From CAYOHP01 sp964403795 [NCBI: uncultured bacterium] (lineage in GTDB: Bacteria > Muiribacteriota > UBA6191 > CAZXTJ01), in assembly GCA_964403795.1 (NCBI GenBank), contig CAYOHP010000033.1, forward strand, positions 1 to 51,708: 51,708 nucleotides of DNA. The letters run 5' to 3'. Shown one piece after another: positions 34,793-42,774 of the stretch (position 1 is the stretch's first letter; each line of letters begins with the position of its first letter). The position numbers were made by a program, and so were the translations under genes. The notes beneath the pieces were generated by a model. The model did no database searches. It worked only from the letters and a program-made list of their open reading frames with translations, and was not told the DNA's origin.

Positions 34793-35107
34793 CTCACCCA
34801 GGCGTGCCAGCAGGCCGCAGTCCCCGACCACCGAGTTCGGGAGGCAGCACCCGGTGCCTTCCTCGCCCGAGAGCAGCCACCAGACGTCCTCGTTCCAGGG
34901 TCCCTCGTCGGTGGTGAGGATCTCGACCGCCACCAGGGTCTCCCAGCGGATCCGCTCGGGGGAGCCGTCGTGGCGCCGGCGGGCGATCCCGGTCTCGTCG
35001 ACCACCAGCGTCGGCCCCGACCAGTCGGGGAACGCCGACTCCCCGGTGGGACCCGTCCCCCTCCCCTTCGCCCCCAGCCAACCCAGGATCCGATCGCAGA
35101 TGCCCAT
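34691..35107 (-). CDS. Conserved hypothetical cytoplasmic protein
   Basis: 138 residues with GGAGG ahead of ATG 35107. The sequence reads LVVDETGIARRRHDGSPERI, WETLVAVEILTTDEGPWNED, WWLLSGEEGTGCCLPNSVVG and GFDHTAVIQAMGSTEWARF. Proteins with this WETL...GFDN-AVI-AM-ST pattern are, from memory, common small hypotheticals in several phyla; I do not know a function. The 3' end overlaps the convergent membrane-protein gene by 102 bases. Confidence 0.75.
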   Translation of the reverse strand: MGICDRILGWLGAKGRGTGPTGESAFPDWSGPTLVVDETGIARRRHDGSPERIRWETLVAVEILTTDEGPWNEDVWWLLSGEEGTGCCLPNSVVGDCGLLARLGELPGFDHTAVIQAMGSTEWARFPCWRRPDRAAAA

Positions 35108-35158
35108 GGTCGCCTCCTCGGCCTCGTCGGCCGGTCCGGTGGACGCCCGCCCGGGCGC

Positions 35159-35959
35159 CTACCCCGCGTTGTTTGGTTGGACGTCCAACCAATCCCCGTC
35201 CCGCAGCGGGGCGATCGCCGCCCCCTCGAGGTCGAACCCGTCGGGGTAGTGGATGAGGCGCATGCGACGACGCAGGGCCTCGGGCAGGCCGGCGAGATCC
35301 TCGTAGGGGGTATGGGCCCCGAAGTTCGTCTCGTGGATCACCAGGTCGGCCTCCCCCAGCCACTCGATCAGCTCCGGGTCGAAGGCGGTGTCGGCGGAGT
35401 ACCCGAGCGAGGAGCCCCCGGCCCGGATCCTGAGCGCGGTGGTCGGGATGTGGTGGAGGGTCGGCCGGCACTCGATCTCGAACGGGCCGATCCGCACCGG
35501 ACGCTCGGTGTCGAGGGCCACCAGCTCGAACCAATCCTCCAGGCCCTTCTCCTCGGGCACGCCCCCGGGTTCCATCAGGGCCCCCATGCCCGACCGGAGG
35601 TGCCCCTCCCAGAGGCCGGCCGCCACCCCGGGGTGACACGCCAACCGGGCCCGTCGACCGCACACGAAGTGCGAGAAGTACCCGAACCCCTCGACGCCGC
35701 TGGCGTGGTCGGCATGCAGGTGGGTGAGGACCACCGCCTCGAAGGCATCGACGTCGAGGTCCAGCGAGAGGGGTCGGGACGCCTCCCGGAGGATCTTCCG
35801 GATCGGGTGGGGGCAATCCACCAGCAGCCACGACGCTCCGCAACGCAGTGCGAGGCACGACGAGTAGCGTTCCGCCGAGAAGGCATCGCCGGTCCCCAGT
35901 ACCAGGACCGAGAGGCCCTCGCCTGCCGTCCCTCCACCCGTTCCCCGGGCGCCGGTCAT
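35159..35959 (-). CDS. Metallo-beta-lactamase-fold hydrolase (RNase Z-like group)
   Basis: 266 residues. SVLVLGTGDAFSAERYSSCL is followed by the metal motif HLHADH (VVLTHLHADHASGVEGFGYF), HHIPTTALRI, YSADTAFD (bridging Asp) and IHETNFG. These are the ligand positions of the RNase Z/PqsE/phosphodiesterase branch. The substrate is not clear; it may be a nucleotide, RNA or thioester. Its ATG overlaps the TetR stop by 4 bases (35956-35959), so regulator and enzyme are made together. A 20-base palindrome lies within its last codons. Confidence 0.88.
   Translation of the reverse strand: MTGARGTGGGTAGEGLSVLVLGTGDAFSAERYSSCLALRCGASWLLVDCPHPIRKILREASRPLSLDLDVDAFEAVVLTHLHADHASGVEGFGYFSHFVCGRRARLACHPGVAAGLWEGHLRSGMGALMEPGGVPEEKGLEDWFELVALDTERPVRIGPFEIECRPTLHHIPTTALRIRAGGSSLGYSADTAFDPELIEWLGEADLVIHETNFGAHTPYEDLAGLPEALRRRMRLIHYPDGFDLEGAAIAPLRDGDWLDVQPNNAG
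35173..35192. promoter_or_regulatory. Second TetR-type palindrome, inside the 3' end of the MBL gene
   Basis: TTGGTTGGACGTCCAACCAA is a perfect 20-base palindrome. Its arms TTGGTTGG/CCAACCAA with a 4-base centre equal the core of the operator upstream of tetR at 36628-36655. Confidence 0.6.
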
Positions 35960-36606
35960 GGGCGGGTCCGCTCGGCCCGGCGCGAACGGGCCTTCGCCTC
36001 CCGCACCGGTACCCGGTCCATCGCCCCCCGGAGCATGGAGATCAGGGTCCCCGCCGCCGATCCGGGCGGGATCACCCCGGGCGCCGCCCCCGACAGGCAG
36101 AACGCCCCTTCGATGGCGGCCTGGCCCATGGCGGCGAGCGGGAGCAGGAAGCGCCGTTCCCGTCCCTCGGCCTCCGCCACCGCCGAGAGCAGGTCCTTCA
36201 GGACCTGGGTGCGACGCCCGATGGCTCCCCGGTAGACGTCGCCGACCTCCGAGACCGAGGCCGACTCGGAGGCCAGCGTGGCCCAGCACCGCACCGCCGT
36301 CGCGCTCTCCCCGTCCCCCTTGCCGAGGTGGGCCTGGACGTAGGCCTCGACCCGTTGCCAGGGCGTCGGGTGGTGACTCAGGACTGCCTCGATGCGGGCC
36401 GACACCCGTCGGTCCAGGCTCGAGACCAGTCGAAGCAGGATCTCCTGCTTGCACGAGAAGTGGTAGTGGAGGAGACCGGGGGCCAGGCCGGCCTCGCGGG
36501 CGATCTCGGCGATGGTGGCCTTGGCGAAGCCCTTCTCGCCGATCACCTTCTCGGTGGCGGCGAGGATGGCGGCCTGGCGGGAGTCGCTGTTGGGGGGGCG
36601 AGCCAA
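35956..36606 (-). CDS. TetR/AcrR family transcriptional regulator
   Basis: 216 residues. The N-terminal helix-turn-helix is clear: AILAATEKVIGEKGFAKATI, AEIAREAGLAPGLLHYHFSC, KQEILLRLV. The C-terminal ligand domain (~55-195) is variable, with LGKGDGESATAVRCWATLAS. It probably represses its own gene and the coupled metallo-beta-lactamase, since a perfect inverted repeat lies 22 bases upstream of its ATG. The ligand is probably a substrate or product of the coupled hydrolase or a hydrophobic compound (inference). Confidence 0.92.
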   Translation of the reverse strand: MARPPNSDSRQAAILAATEKVIGEKGFAKATIAEIAREAGLAPGLLHYHFSCKQEILLRLVSSLDRRVSARIEAVLSHHPTPWQRVEAYVQAHLGKGDGESATAVRCWATLASESASVSEVGDVYRGAIGRRTQVLKDLLSAVAEAEGRERRFLLPLAAMGQAAIEGAFCLSGAAPGVIPPGSAAGTLISMLRGAMDRVPVREAKARSRRAERTRP

Positions 36607-36627
36607 GGGGCACCCGGTCCTTCCGCG

Positions 36628-36655
36628 TTCTTTGGTTGGTCAACCAACCAAAGAA
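36628..36655. promoter_or_regulatory. TetR operator candidate, 28-base inverted repeat
   Basis: Left arm TTCTTTGGTTGG (36628-36639), centre TCAA, right arm CCAACCAAAGAA (36644-36655): perfect 12-base arms. The size and position upstream of tetR fit autoregulation. Confidence 0.75.
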
Positions 36656-36721
36656 TAGGCGGGAGGGGAGGCGCAGTCAAGCCGGGGACCCGGCGGCCGC
36701 CACGCCCGGTGCCGGAGCCCC

Positions 36722-37162
36722 TCAGAACGGCGTACCGACCGCCACCTCGATCCAGTGGACCAGCCGGTTGTCGCGTTCGTCGGGCTCGTCCACCGCGTCG
36801 TCGGCGTCGGCGACCACCTCGACCCGGTGGCGACCGGGCCGGTAGAAGGTCTCCCTGAGATCGACGCTCCAGGTCTCCCCGGGCTCCAGGGCCCGCACCG
36901 CGAACTTCCGGGGCTCGCGCTCGTCCTCCACCCGGGCAGCCAGGACCGTCTCCACGGATCGGGCCTCGCCCCGGTTCCTCACCGTGACCGTGATCGTCAC
37001 CGGCTCACCCGGTTCGGGGGCGAGCGGGCGATGGGCGCAGGCGGCCTCCAGGTCGGCCCGCTCGGGCCCCTGACCGGTCAGCAGGACCCAGGCCACCAGG
37101 GCCAGGATGACCAGGAAGGCCCAGCGGGCCGGACACCGGAACCCATGTGCGCAATTCACCAT
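36722..37162 (-). CDS. Membrane-anchored CARDB-like domain protein
   Basis: 146 residues from ATG 37162 (GGGAGGTGG upstream). One N-terminal helix (WAFLVILALVAWVLLTG) acts as signal anchor. The rest is a single immunoglobulin-like domain: EPVTITVTVRNRGEARSVET, a central strand pair, and VVADADDAVDEPDERDNRLV, the usual CARDB ending in which Asp-rich loops precede a final strand (HWIEVAV). It is probably an envelope adhesion or binding module. It is divergent from the V-ATPase subunit gene across a symmetrical promoter region. Confidence 0.75.
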   Translation of the reverse strand: MVNCAHGFRCPARWAFLVILALVAWVLLTGQGPERADLEAACAHRPLAPEPGEPVTITVTVRNRGEARSVETVLAARVEDEREPRKFAVRALEPGETWSVDLRETFYRPGRHRVEVVADADDAVDEPDERDNRLVHWIEVAVGTPF

Positions 37163-37187
37163 GGCGCACCACCTCCCCGACCCACCT

Positions 37188-37277
37188 TTACCCCCGGATC
37201 GGGGAGGCAAGGGGAGCCGGTCGAGAATCGCACCCTCGGATCCGATCGGACCCCGGATCGACCCGATCCGGGGGTAA
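37188..37277. repeat. Inverted repeats in the divergent promoter region
   Basis: TTACCCCCGGATCGGG (37188-37203) is the exact inverse of CCCGATCCGGGGGTAA (37262-37277). A third half-site CCCCGGATCG (37251-37260) pairs with CGATCCGGGG (37264-37273) around ACC. Each outer arm ends at a -10-like element: TAAAGG for the minus gene and TAACCT (37275-37280) for the plus gene. Confidence 0.6.
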
Positions 37278-37345
37278 CCTCCCGGTGAAGCCCAAGGACC
37301 GCGCCTACCCCGCCGGCCGCCCGACCACCGGGAGGCAAGCCGCCC

Positions 37346-39352
37346 ATGATCACCGACATGGAGCGCGTCGAGGTGATGGGCCTACGGGCGCGGCTGCCCG
37401 AAGTCCTGGCGGTCCTCCAGGGCACCGGCCAGGTCCACCTCGACGAGGCCGTCCTCGGAGGCAAGCTGCGGCGCCCCGTCCTCCAGCCCCGGGAGGCTGC
37501 CCGGGTCGCCGAGGCCCAGCAACTCCTGGCCCGGCTCTCCCAGCTGGTCCATGGTCTGCCCCCTCCCGAAGCTCCCCTCGGTCGGCGCCCTCCTCCCGGC
37601 CCGGACCAGGGGCCCGAGGACGTTTGCCTCGACTCCGACCTGGCCGCCCTGCGGGAGGCCGTCGGGCACCTCGAGGACCTGGAGGCCCGGGACCTCGACC
37701 TGGTCCGCATGGAGGAGAGATTCCGGAAGTACCTGGCGGTGCTCGACGGGATCGAGAGCCTGGGCGACGCCTCCAGCTCGGTGGTCCTCCCGCTCCTGGT
37801 CACCGACGACCTGGTCGAGCGACGCCGGCTGCTGGCCCACCTCCGCGAGATCGGTGCCTGCTACGCGGCGGCCGGGATCCGCTCCCGGGGGCAACCGCTG
37901 GCCACCGGCCGCCGGGTCGAGACCGTGGCCGTCCCGCCCCAGGTCGCCGACGAGGTCCGCCGCTACCTGAAGAAGACCGGCATCGCCGAGATCGTCCTCC
38001 CCCAGGAGTTCGCCGAGCTCCCGGCCTCCGAGCTCCGGGACCGGATCCGCACCACGCTGGCCGGGCTCCCGGAGCGGGAGAGCGAGCTCGAGCGCGCCGC
38101 CGAGGACCTGATCCGGAGGATCGGCCCCGAGCTGGCCTGGCGCCGGAGCCGGGTCGCCGACTGGCTGGCCCGGATCCACGGCATGCAGCGGGCGGCGCTC
38201 ACCGACATGACCTTCCGGCTGGTGGGCTGGATCCCGGCCCGCGCCCATGCCGCCGTCGAGACCGCGCTCGCGACCCTCGGCGAGGGCGTGGCGGAGATGG
38301 TGGCCCTGGACTTCGACGCTGCCGTCGACACGCCCCCCACCCGGCTCGAGAACCCCGGGTGGTCGCGGCCCGCCGAGACCTTCCTGGGGATCTTCCCGCC
38401 GCCCCGCTACGGCAGCATCGACCCCACCACCCTCTTCGCCCTCACCTTCCCCTTCTTCTTCGGCTGGATGGTCGGCGACGCCGGCTACGGGACCCTCCTC
38501 CTCCTCGGCCTGCTGGCCGCCCGCCGGCGCATCCCGGAGAGCGCCCGGGCCCTCCGGGACGCCACCGGACTCCTGGCCGTGGCCGCGGTCTCGGCCATCG
38601 TCTTCGGGGTGCTCTTCGGCGAGTACTTCGGGCACCTGGGCGCCTACCTCGTGACCGGCTCCTGGCACGGACGTCTCGACCTCTGGATGCCCCGGACGCC
38701 CGAGCACCTGGTCGACTACCTGCTCCTCTCGCTGGGACTGGGGATCGCCCACATGACCCTCTCGCTGGGTCTCGGCATCGTCGACGCCCAGCGTCAGGCG
38801 CGGGAAGGCCGCCACCGCGGTCTCGAGCACCTGCTGGAACGCCTGGGTCTGCTCCTCGCCCTGTACGGGGCGCTCTCGGTGGCCGCCGGCATGAGCCTGG
38901 GCGACGGCACCGCGCCTTCTCCCCTCGCGCCCGCCCTGGAAGGCGCCGGCGTCGCCCTGCTGCTGGTGGCGTCGGCGCTGCTGGCCTATGCCCTGCCGGG
39001 AGCCCAGAAGATGCTCTTCGCCATCGAGGCCATGGGCATCCTCTCGAACGTCGTGTCCTACAGCCGGATGATGGCGGTGGGTGCCGTCGGGGTCGTGCTC
39101 GCCGACATCGCCAACGCCTTCGGCCGCATGGGCGAGGGCGCCGGTCCCGCGATCCTGGCCTTCCACCTCGCGGGCAGCCTGGTGCTCCACGCCCTGGCCT
39201 TCGTGCTGGTGGTCTTCGACCCGCTCCTCCAGGCCCTCCGGCTCCACTACGTCGAGTTCTTCTCCCGCTTCTTCGAGGCCGGAGGTCGCCCCTTCGACCC
39301 CATGGTGGCGGGCTCCGGCCCGCCCGGTACCTCGCTCTCCTCCCGAGGCTAG
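37346..39352 (+). CDS. ntpI: V/A-type ATPase subunit I (subunit a homologue)
   Basis: 668 residues. The N-terminal half (to ~335) is the soluble stator part with long helices (VRMEERFRKYLAVLDGIESL region). The C-terminal half has about seven helices with conserved FALTFPFFFGWMVGDAGYGT and ILSNVVSYSRMMAVG; the Arg in SYSRMM is at the place of the essential arginine that works against the rotor ring. It forms the ion half-channel of the membrane motor. GGGAGG lies ten bases before the ATG. No other V-ATPase subunit gene is in the window, so it is separated from its operon or acts elsewhere. Confidence 0.92.
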   Translation: MITDMERVEVMGLRARLPEVLAVLQGTGQVHLDEAVLGGKLRRPVLQPREAARVAEAQQLLARLSQLVHGLPPPEAPLGRRPPPGPDQGPEDVCLDSDLAALREAVGHLEDLEARDLDLVRMEERFRKYLAVLDGIESLGDASSSVVLPLLVTDDLVERRRLLAHLREIGACYAAAGIRSRGQPLATGRRVETVAVPPQVADEVRRYLKKTGIAEIVLPQEFAELPASELRDRIRTTLAGLPERESELERAAEDLIRRIGPELAWRRSRVADWLARIHGMQRAALTDMTFRLVGWIPARAHAAVETALATLGEGVAEMVALDFDAAVDTPPTRLENPGWSRPAETFLGIFPPPRYGSIDPTTLFALTFPFFFGWMVGDAGYGTLLLLGLLAARRRIPESARALRDATGLLAVAAVSAIVFGVLFGEYFGHLGAYLVTGSWHGRLDLWMPRTPEHLVDYLLLSLGLGIAHMTLSLGLGIVDAQRQAREGRHRGLEHLLERLGLLLALYGALSVAAGMSLGDGTAPSPLAPALEGAGVALLLVASALLAYALPGAQKMLFAIEAMGILSNVVSYSRMMAVGAVGVVLADIANAFGRMGEGAGPAILAFHLAGSLVLHALAFVLVVFDPLLQALRLHYVEFFSRFFEAGGRPFDPMVAGSGPPGTSLSSRG

Positions 39353-39374
39353 GCCCCCCCCGGCCGGCCTGCGG

Positions 39375-39380
39375 TACGCT
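39375..39380 (+). promoter_or_regulatory. -10-like TACGCT before the SF2 helicase
   Basis: TACGCT, 14 bases, ATG 39395; no Shine-Dalgarno seen. Confidence 0.4.
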
Positions 39381-39394
39381 CCCGCACCGAGCCG

Positions 39395-41080
39395 ATGGAC
39401 GACCGCCCCGAACAGTTGACGCGGGAACCCTGGGAGACCGGCGGCGCCGAGGCGCTGGTCCGGTTGCTCACCCAGCCCAAGCTCCGGGAGCTGGCCGGCG
39501 ACCTCGAGAGCGCGCTGCGCACCCACCGCTACGAGACCACCGGCAAGGACCGTCCCAGCACCAAGGAGCAGCTCGCAGCCGCGCTGGTGATCCAGCATGG
39601 CCGGGACCTGCTCGCCGACCCCGAGATCCGCAAGGTGGTGGCGAAGGCGGCCAAGATCCCCTACCTGGGCCGCTGGCACCCGGGCAAGGACGGTCCCTGG
39701 GAGTTCGTGGAGGCCGCCGGCTTCCCGGGCGAGTTCGCGGGCCAGGCGGGGGACCGGCCCCCGGACGACGAACTCGACCTGGAGGCCGCGCCCAGACTGC
39801 CGCCCCTCGAGGACTTCCAGGTCGAGGTCCGCGACCGGGCCTTGGCCCTGCTCCGACCCGGGAAGGGCCGAGCCCTCGTGTCGCTCCCCACCGGGGCCGG
39901 CAAGACCAGGGTGGCGGTCGAGGTGATCCGCCAGCTCCTGACCGGGCGGACCCGCCCCACGGTGGTGGTCTGGCTGGCCCAGTCCGAGGAGCTCTGCGAG
40001 CAGGCCGTCGAGTGCTTCGAGGAAGTCTGGCAGGGCGGCCGTTCGGCACCCCCGGTCCGCCTCGTCCGGCTCTGGGGCTCGTACTCCAAGGACCGCAGCC
40101 ACCGTCTCCCGGCCGGCCACTACCGCCAGCGCCCCAACGTGGTGGTCTCGACCCCCCAGCGCTACGCCAACGAGCTGGCCCAGGGACCGACCCGGGAGCG
40201 GGGCCAGGCCCACCCGGTGACGGCGGCCCTGCTCCCGAACACGCGCCTCCTGGTGATCGACGAAGCCCACCGGGCCGCGGCCCCCACCTACCGCGCCCTG
40301 CTGGCCGACCTCACTTCCCGTGCCCCCGAGGTCTCGGTGCTGGGCCTCACCGCCACGCCCTTCCGGCTCGAGTACGACCCCGATCGCCCGCTGGCCGGCA
40401 CCGAGGAGCTGCGCGAGCTGTTCCAGAACCTGCTGGTCCCGGAGACGACCCTCACCCGGGGCGTCCGCACCGAGCTCCAGGAACGGGGCGTCCTCGCCCG
40501 GCCCCGTCTCGAACTCGTTCCCACCGGGGTCCGCCTCCCCGTCCCGGATCCCGGCAGCCGCGGTCGCATCGATCCCGACAGCATCGCCCGGATCGACGAG
40601 GAACTCTGCGCCGCCGCCGACCAGCCCCGGCGCCGCAGGGCGGTGCTCAAGGCCCTGCTCCCGCTGGTGCGCCAGCCGGACGCCTCCATCCTGTACTTCG
40701 GACCCCGCGTGGTCGACGCCGCCTCGATCGCCTACCTGCTCCGCAGCGAGGGGATCGCGGCAGCCTTCATCTCCGGCGAGACCAAGGCAGCCACCCGCAA
40801 GCGCCTGGTCGAGGATTTCCGGGAAGGCCGCCTCCGCGTGCTGTGCAACTGCGAGGTGCTCACCACCGGCTTCGACGCCCCCAGGGTGACCCATGTCTTC
40901 GTGGCCCGCCCCACCGTGAGCGGTGTGCTCTACCAGCAGATGGTGGGCCGCGGCCTGCGCGGTCCCCGCTTCGGCGGCACCGAGGTCGCCCACCTGCTCG
41001 ACTGCGAGGACGGCTTCTCAGGGTCCCGCCGAGGACTCAAGCTCGGTTTCGAGGAGTTCCGCGAGGTCTGGGGGATCTGA
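39395..41080 (+). CDS. Superfamily 2 DEAH-box helicase
   Basis: 561 residues. The N-terminal ~110 residues (LTREPWETGGAEALVRLLTQ, WHPGKDGPWEFVEAAGFPGE) are an accessory region. Helicase motifs follow: LPTGAGKT (Walker A), VVSTPQR (Ib), VIDEAHR (DEAH), GLTATPFR (III), then LYFGPRVVDA, TTGFDAP (V) and QMVGRGLRGP (VI). This is the group of ResIII/UvrB-like translocases seen in restriction systems, DNA repair and phage defence. No nuclease or methylase gene is adjacent, so a defence role is not supported by context. It starts 42 bases after ntpI. Confidence 0.88.
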   Translation: MDDRPEQLTREPWETGGAEALVRLLTQPKLRELAGDLESALRTHRYETTGKDRPSTKEQLAAALVIQHGRDLLADPEIRKVVAKAAKIPYLGRWHPGKDGPWEFVEAAGFPGEFAGQAGDRPPDDELDLEAAPRLPPLEDFQVEVRDRALALLRPGKGRALVSLPTGAGKTRVAVEVIRQLLTGRTRPTVVVWLAQSEELCEQAVECFEEVWQGGRSAPPVRLVRLWGSYSKDRSHRLPAGHYRQRPNVVVSTPQRYANELAQGPTRERGQAHPVTAALLPNTRLLVIDEAHRAAAPTYRALLADLTSRAPEVSVLGLTATPFRLEYDPDRPLAGTEELRELFQNLLVPETTLTRGVRTELQERGVLARPRLELVPTGVRLPVPDPGSRGRIDPDSIARIDEELCAAADQPRRRRAVLKALLPLVRQPDASILYFGPRVVDAASIAYLLRSEGIAAAFISGETKAATRKRLVEDFREGRLRVLCNCEVLTTGFDAPRVTHVFVARPTVSGVLYQQMVGRGLRGPRFGGTEVAHLLDCEDGFSGSRRGLKLGFEEFREVWGI

Positions 41081-41130
41081 CCGTTCCCGGAATCTCCGGG
41101 CACCTCGCCGTCTCATGCCCGTCTCGCCCT

Positions 41131-41148
41131 GTCCGGATCCGTCCGGAC
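41131..41148 (+). terminator. Possible terminator hairpin after the SF2 helicase
   Basis: GTCCGGA-TCCG-TCCGGAC, a 7-bp stem with a 4-base loop 50 bases after the stop; no T-run. The rest of the 232-base gap to the next gene shows nothing else. Confidence 0.35.
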
Positions 41149-41312
41149 CGGCCCTGATCCCTCGCCCTCCACCCGGCTCCCCGAGCCGCTCCCGACCCTG
41201 GCACACCTCCTGCGTGGCCGTCTCCGTCGCCGCGCTGGCGGCGAGAACGTCACGAATCCACGCCGCACCGCCGCCCCCGGGCGGCCCGGCCGTCCCGCAT
41301 CCGGAGGTCCTC

Positions 41313-42473
41313 ATGCCGCTCCACTCCCCGCTCCGCCGCTGGCTCCCGCTTCTCGCCCTCTCGCTCGCCGCCTCGGCTCCCGCCGAGGTCCCCGGTTTCG
41401 ACGACCTGGCGACCTCGTGGACCGGCTCCGGCACCGCCCACCGGACCGACCAGGCCTCGGCGGCCCTGGTGCACCGCGATCGCATGGAGCGCCTCGCCGC
41501 CGATCTCGCTGCCCAGGAGGCGCGGGTCGCGACCTCCGCACAGGGCCACGCCGAGGCCATCGCCGGGCTCGAAGCCCGGCTGGAGGCGACCCAGAAGCGC
41601 CTCCGCCAATCCGAGCTCCAGGACGCCACCGTCGCGGCCGGTCGGATCGTCAATGTGCTCACCGACGGTCCCCGCATGCCCAACCTCTACCAGAGCCAGA
41701 CCCCGGTGCTCCGCGCCGAGATCTCCATGCTGGGGAGCCAGATCCAGAGCCGGCGGTCGCTGGCGGCCTCGGAGGCCGGGATGCTCCGGGCCCAGGTCGA
41801 GACCAGCGCCCGACTCCGGGATCTCGGCCGGACCGAGGCGGAGCGGGAAGTCCAGGCCCGGCTGGCCGCGGTGCCGGGGCTCTCCGGGAGCTTCCGGGAG
41901 GTCCGCCTGGTGTGGGGAAGCGCCTGGATCGAGTGGGTCGAGGGGACGACCCGCCATGGCCGCTTCGCCCTCTCCCCCGAGCGCTGGGTCGCCTGGGTCG
42001 CCTCGAACGGAGGGAGCGAGAAGGACCTGGCGTCGACCGAAGCCGAGCGGCTGGACCGGGAGGCCGCCGAGGCGGAACGCCGCTACCGGGAGGCCGACAC
42101 CGCCTACGCCCTGGCCCGGGCCAGGGCAGAAGAGCTGGACCGGGAAGCCGACCGGATCGAAGCCTCCCGCCAGGCCGCGCAAGCGGCGCGGGAGAAGGCC
42201 TCCGCGTTCTCCTCCGAGCGCGCCACCCGCAAGCGCGAGCTGGCCGCCCTGAAGACCCGCTGGGAGGAGCTCTCCCAGGCCAGGCTCCAGGCCGGGAAGG
42301 TCCTCGCCGAGGCCAGCCGGGGACGGGACGGACTCGCGGACCCGGCGCCGCTGCGGGCCAGGGCAGTGGCCGCCGCGGCCCACCGCGACACGGTGCCGGC
42401 CCTCGCAGGGAAGCTCGGCGGGATCGACCCGGGCGCCCTGGCCTCGGCCCTCGGCGTCCGGTCGCCGGGCTGA
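41313..42473 (+). CDS. Secreted coiled-coil protein, unknown function
   Basis: 386 residues from ATG 41313, preceded by GGAGGT. The signal peptide is WLPLLALSLAASAPAE. A long heptad stretch (~50-170, e.g. MERLAADLAAQEARVATSAQ, AIAGLEARLEATQKRLRQSE) precedes a compact middle (REVRLVWGSAWIEWVEGTTR, HGRFALSPERWVAWVASNGG), and a second coiled coil follows (~235-340). The plan recalls periplasmic rod proteins such as TolC-partner or cell-division EnvC-like coiled coils, but no catalytic domain is present. Confidence 0.75.
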   Translation: MPLHSPLRRWLPLLALSLAASAPAEVPGFDDLATSWTGSGTAHRTDQASAALVHRDRMERLAADLAAQEARVATSAQGHAEAIAGLEARLEATQKRLRQSELQDATVAAGRIVNVLTDGPRMPNLYQSQTPVLRAEISMLGSQIQSRRSLAASEAGMLRAQVETSARLRDLGRTEAEREVQARLAAVPGLSGSFREVRLVWGSAWIEWVEGTTRHGRFALSPERWVAWVASNGGSEKDLASTEAERLDREAAEAERRYREADTAYALARARAEELDREADRIEASRQAAQAAREKASAFSSERATRKRELAALKTRWEELSQARLQAGKVLAEASRGRDGLADPAPLRARAVAAAAHRDTVPALAGKLGGIDPGALASALGVRSPG

Positions 42474-42497
42474 GCCGATCCCACGCGGCGCCCGGCC

Positions 42498-42774
42498 TCA
42501 GGCCGTCGCCGCGCGGGCGATCCGCTCCAGCGAACGCCTGGCATTCCTCTCGATCGGAGTGACGGGTGCCAGCGCCAGGACCATGCGGTAGGCACGGCTC
42601 GCCGCTTCGATGCGGTGCTGGATCCGGTGGAGGGTCGCCACCAGGAAGTGGCGAGCGACCTCCTTCGGGTCCGACCGGAGGGCCGCCGCGACGGCGCGGG
42701 AGTTGGCGGGCTCGCGGTGGAGGAAGCGGGCGCGGTGGACCCTGGTCTCGACCCGGACCCCATGGCGCTCCCGG
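42498..42774 (-). pseudogene. Frameshifted C-terminal continuation of the ankyrin/TerB-like gene
   Basis: After the TGA at 42777-42775 another minus-strand frame continues with clear coding character (nearly all codons end in G or C) to TGA at 42498: VRVETRVHRARFLHREPANS, RAVAAALRSDPKEVARHFLV, ATLHRIQHRIEAASRAYRMV, PIERNARRSLERIARAATA. No ATG, GTG or TTG with a ribosome site starts it near its beginning. It is most simply the end of the preceding protein after a one-base indel, or a frameshift product. Confidence 0.5.

Noticed and set aside
37346-41080. Defence island around the SF2 helicase
   Set aside because: No nuclease, methylase, toxin or integrase is adjacent; the neighbours are an ATPase subunit and a secreted coiled coil.
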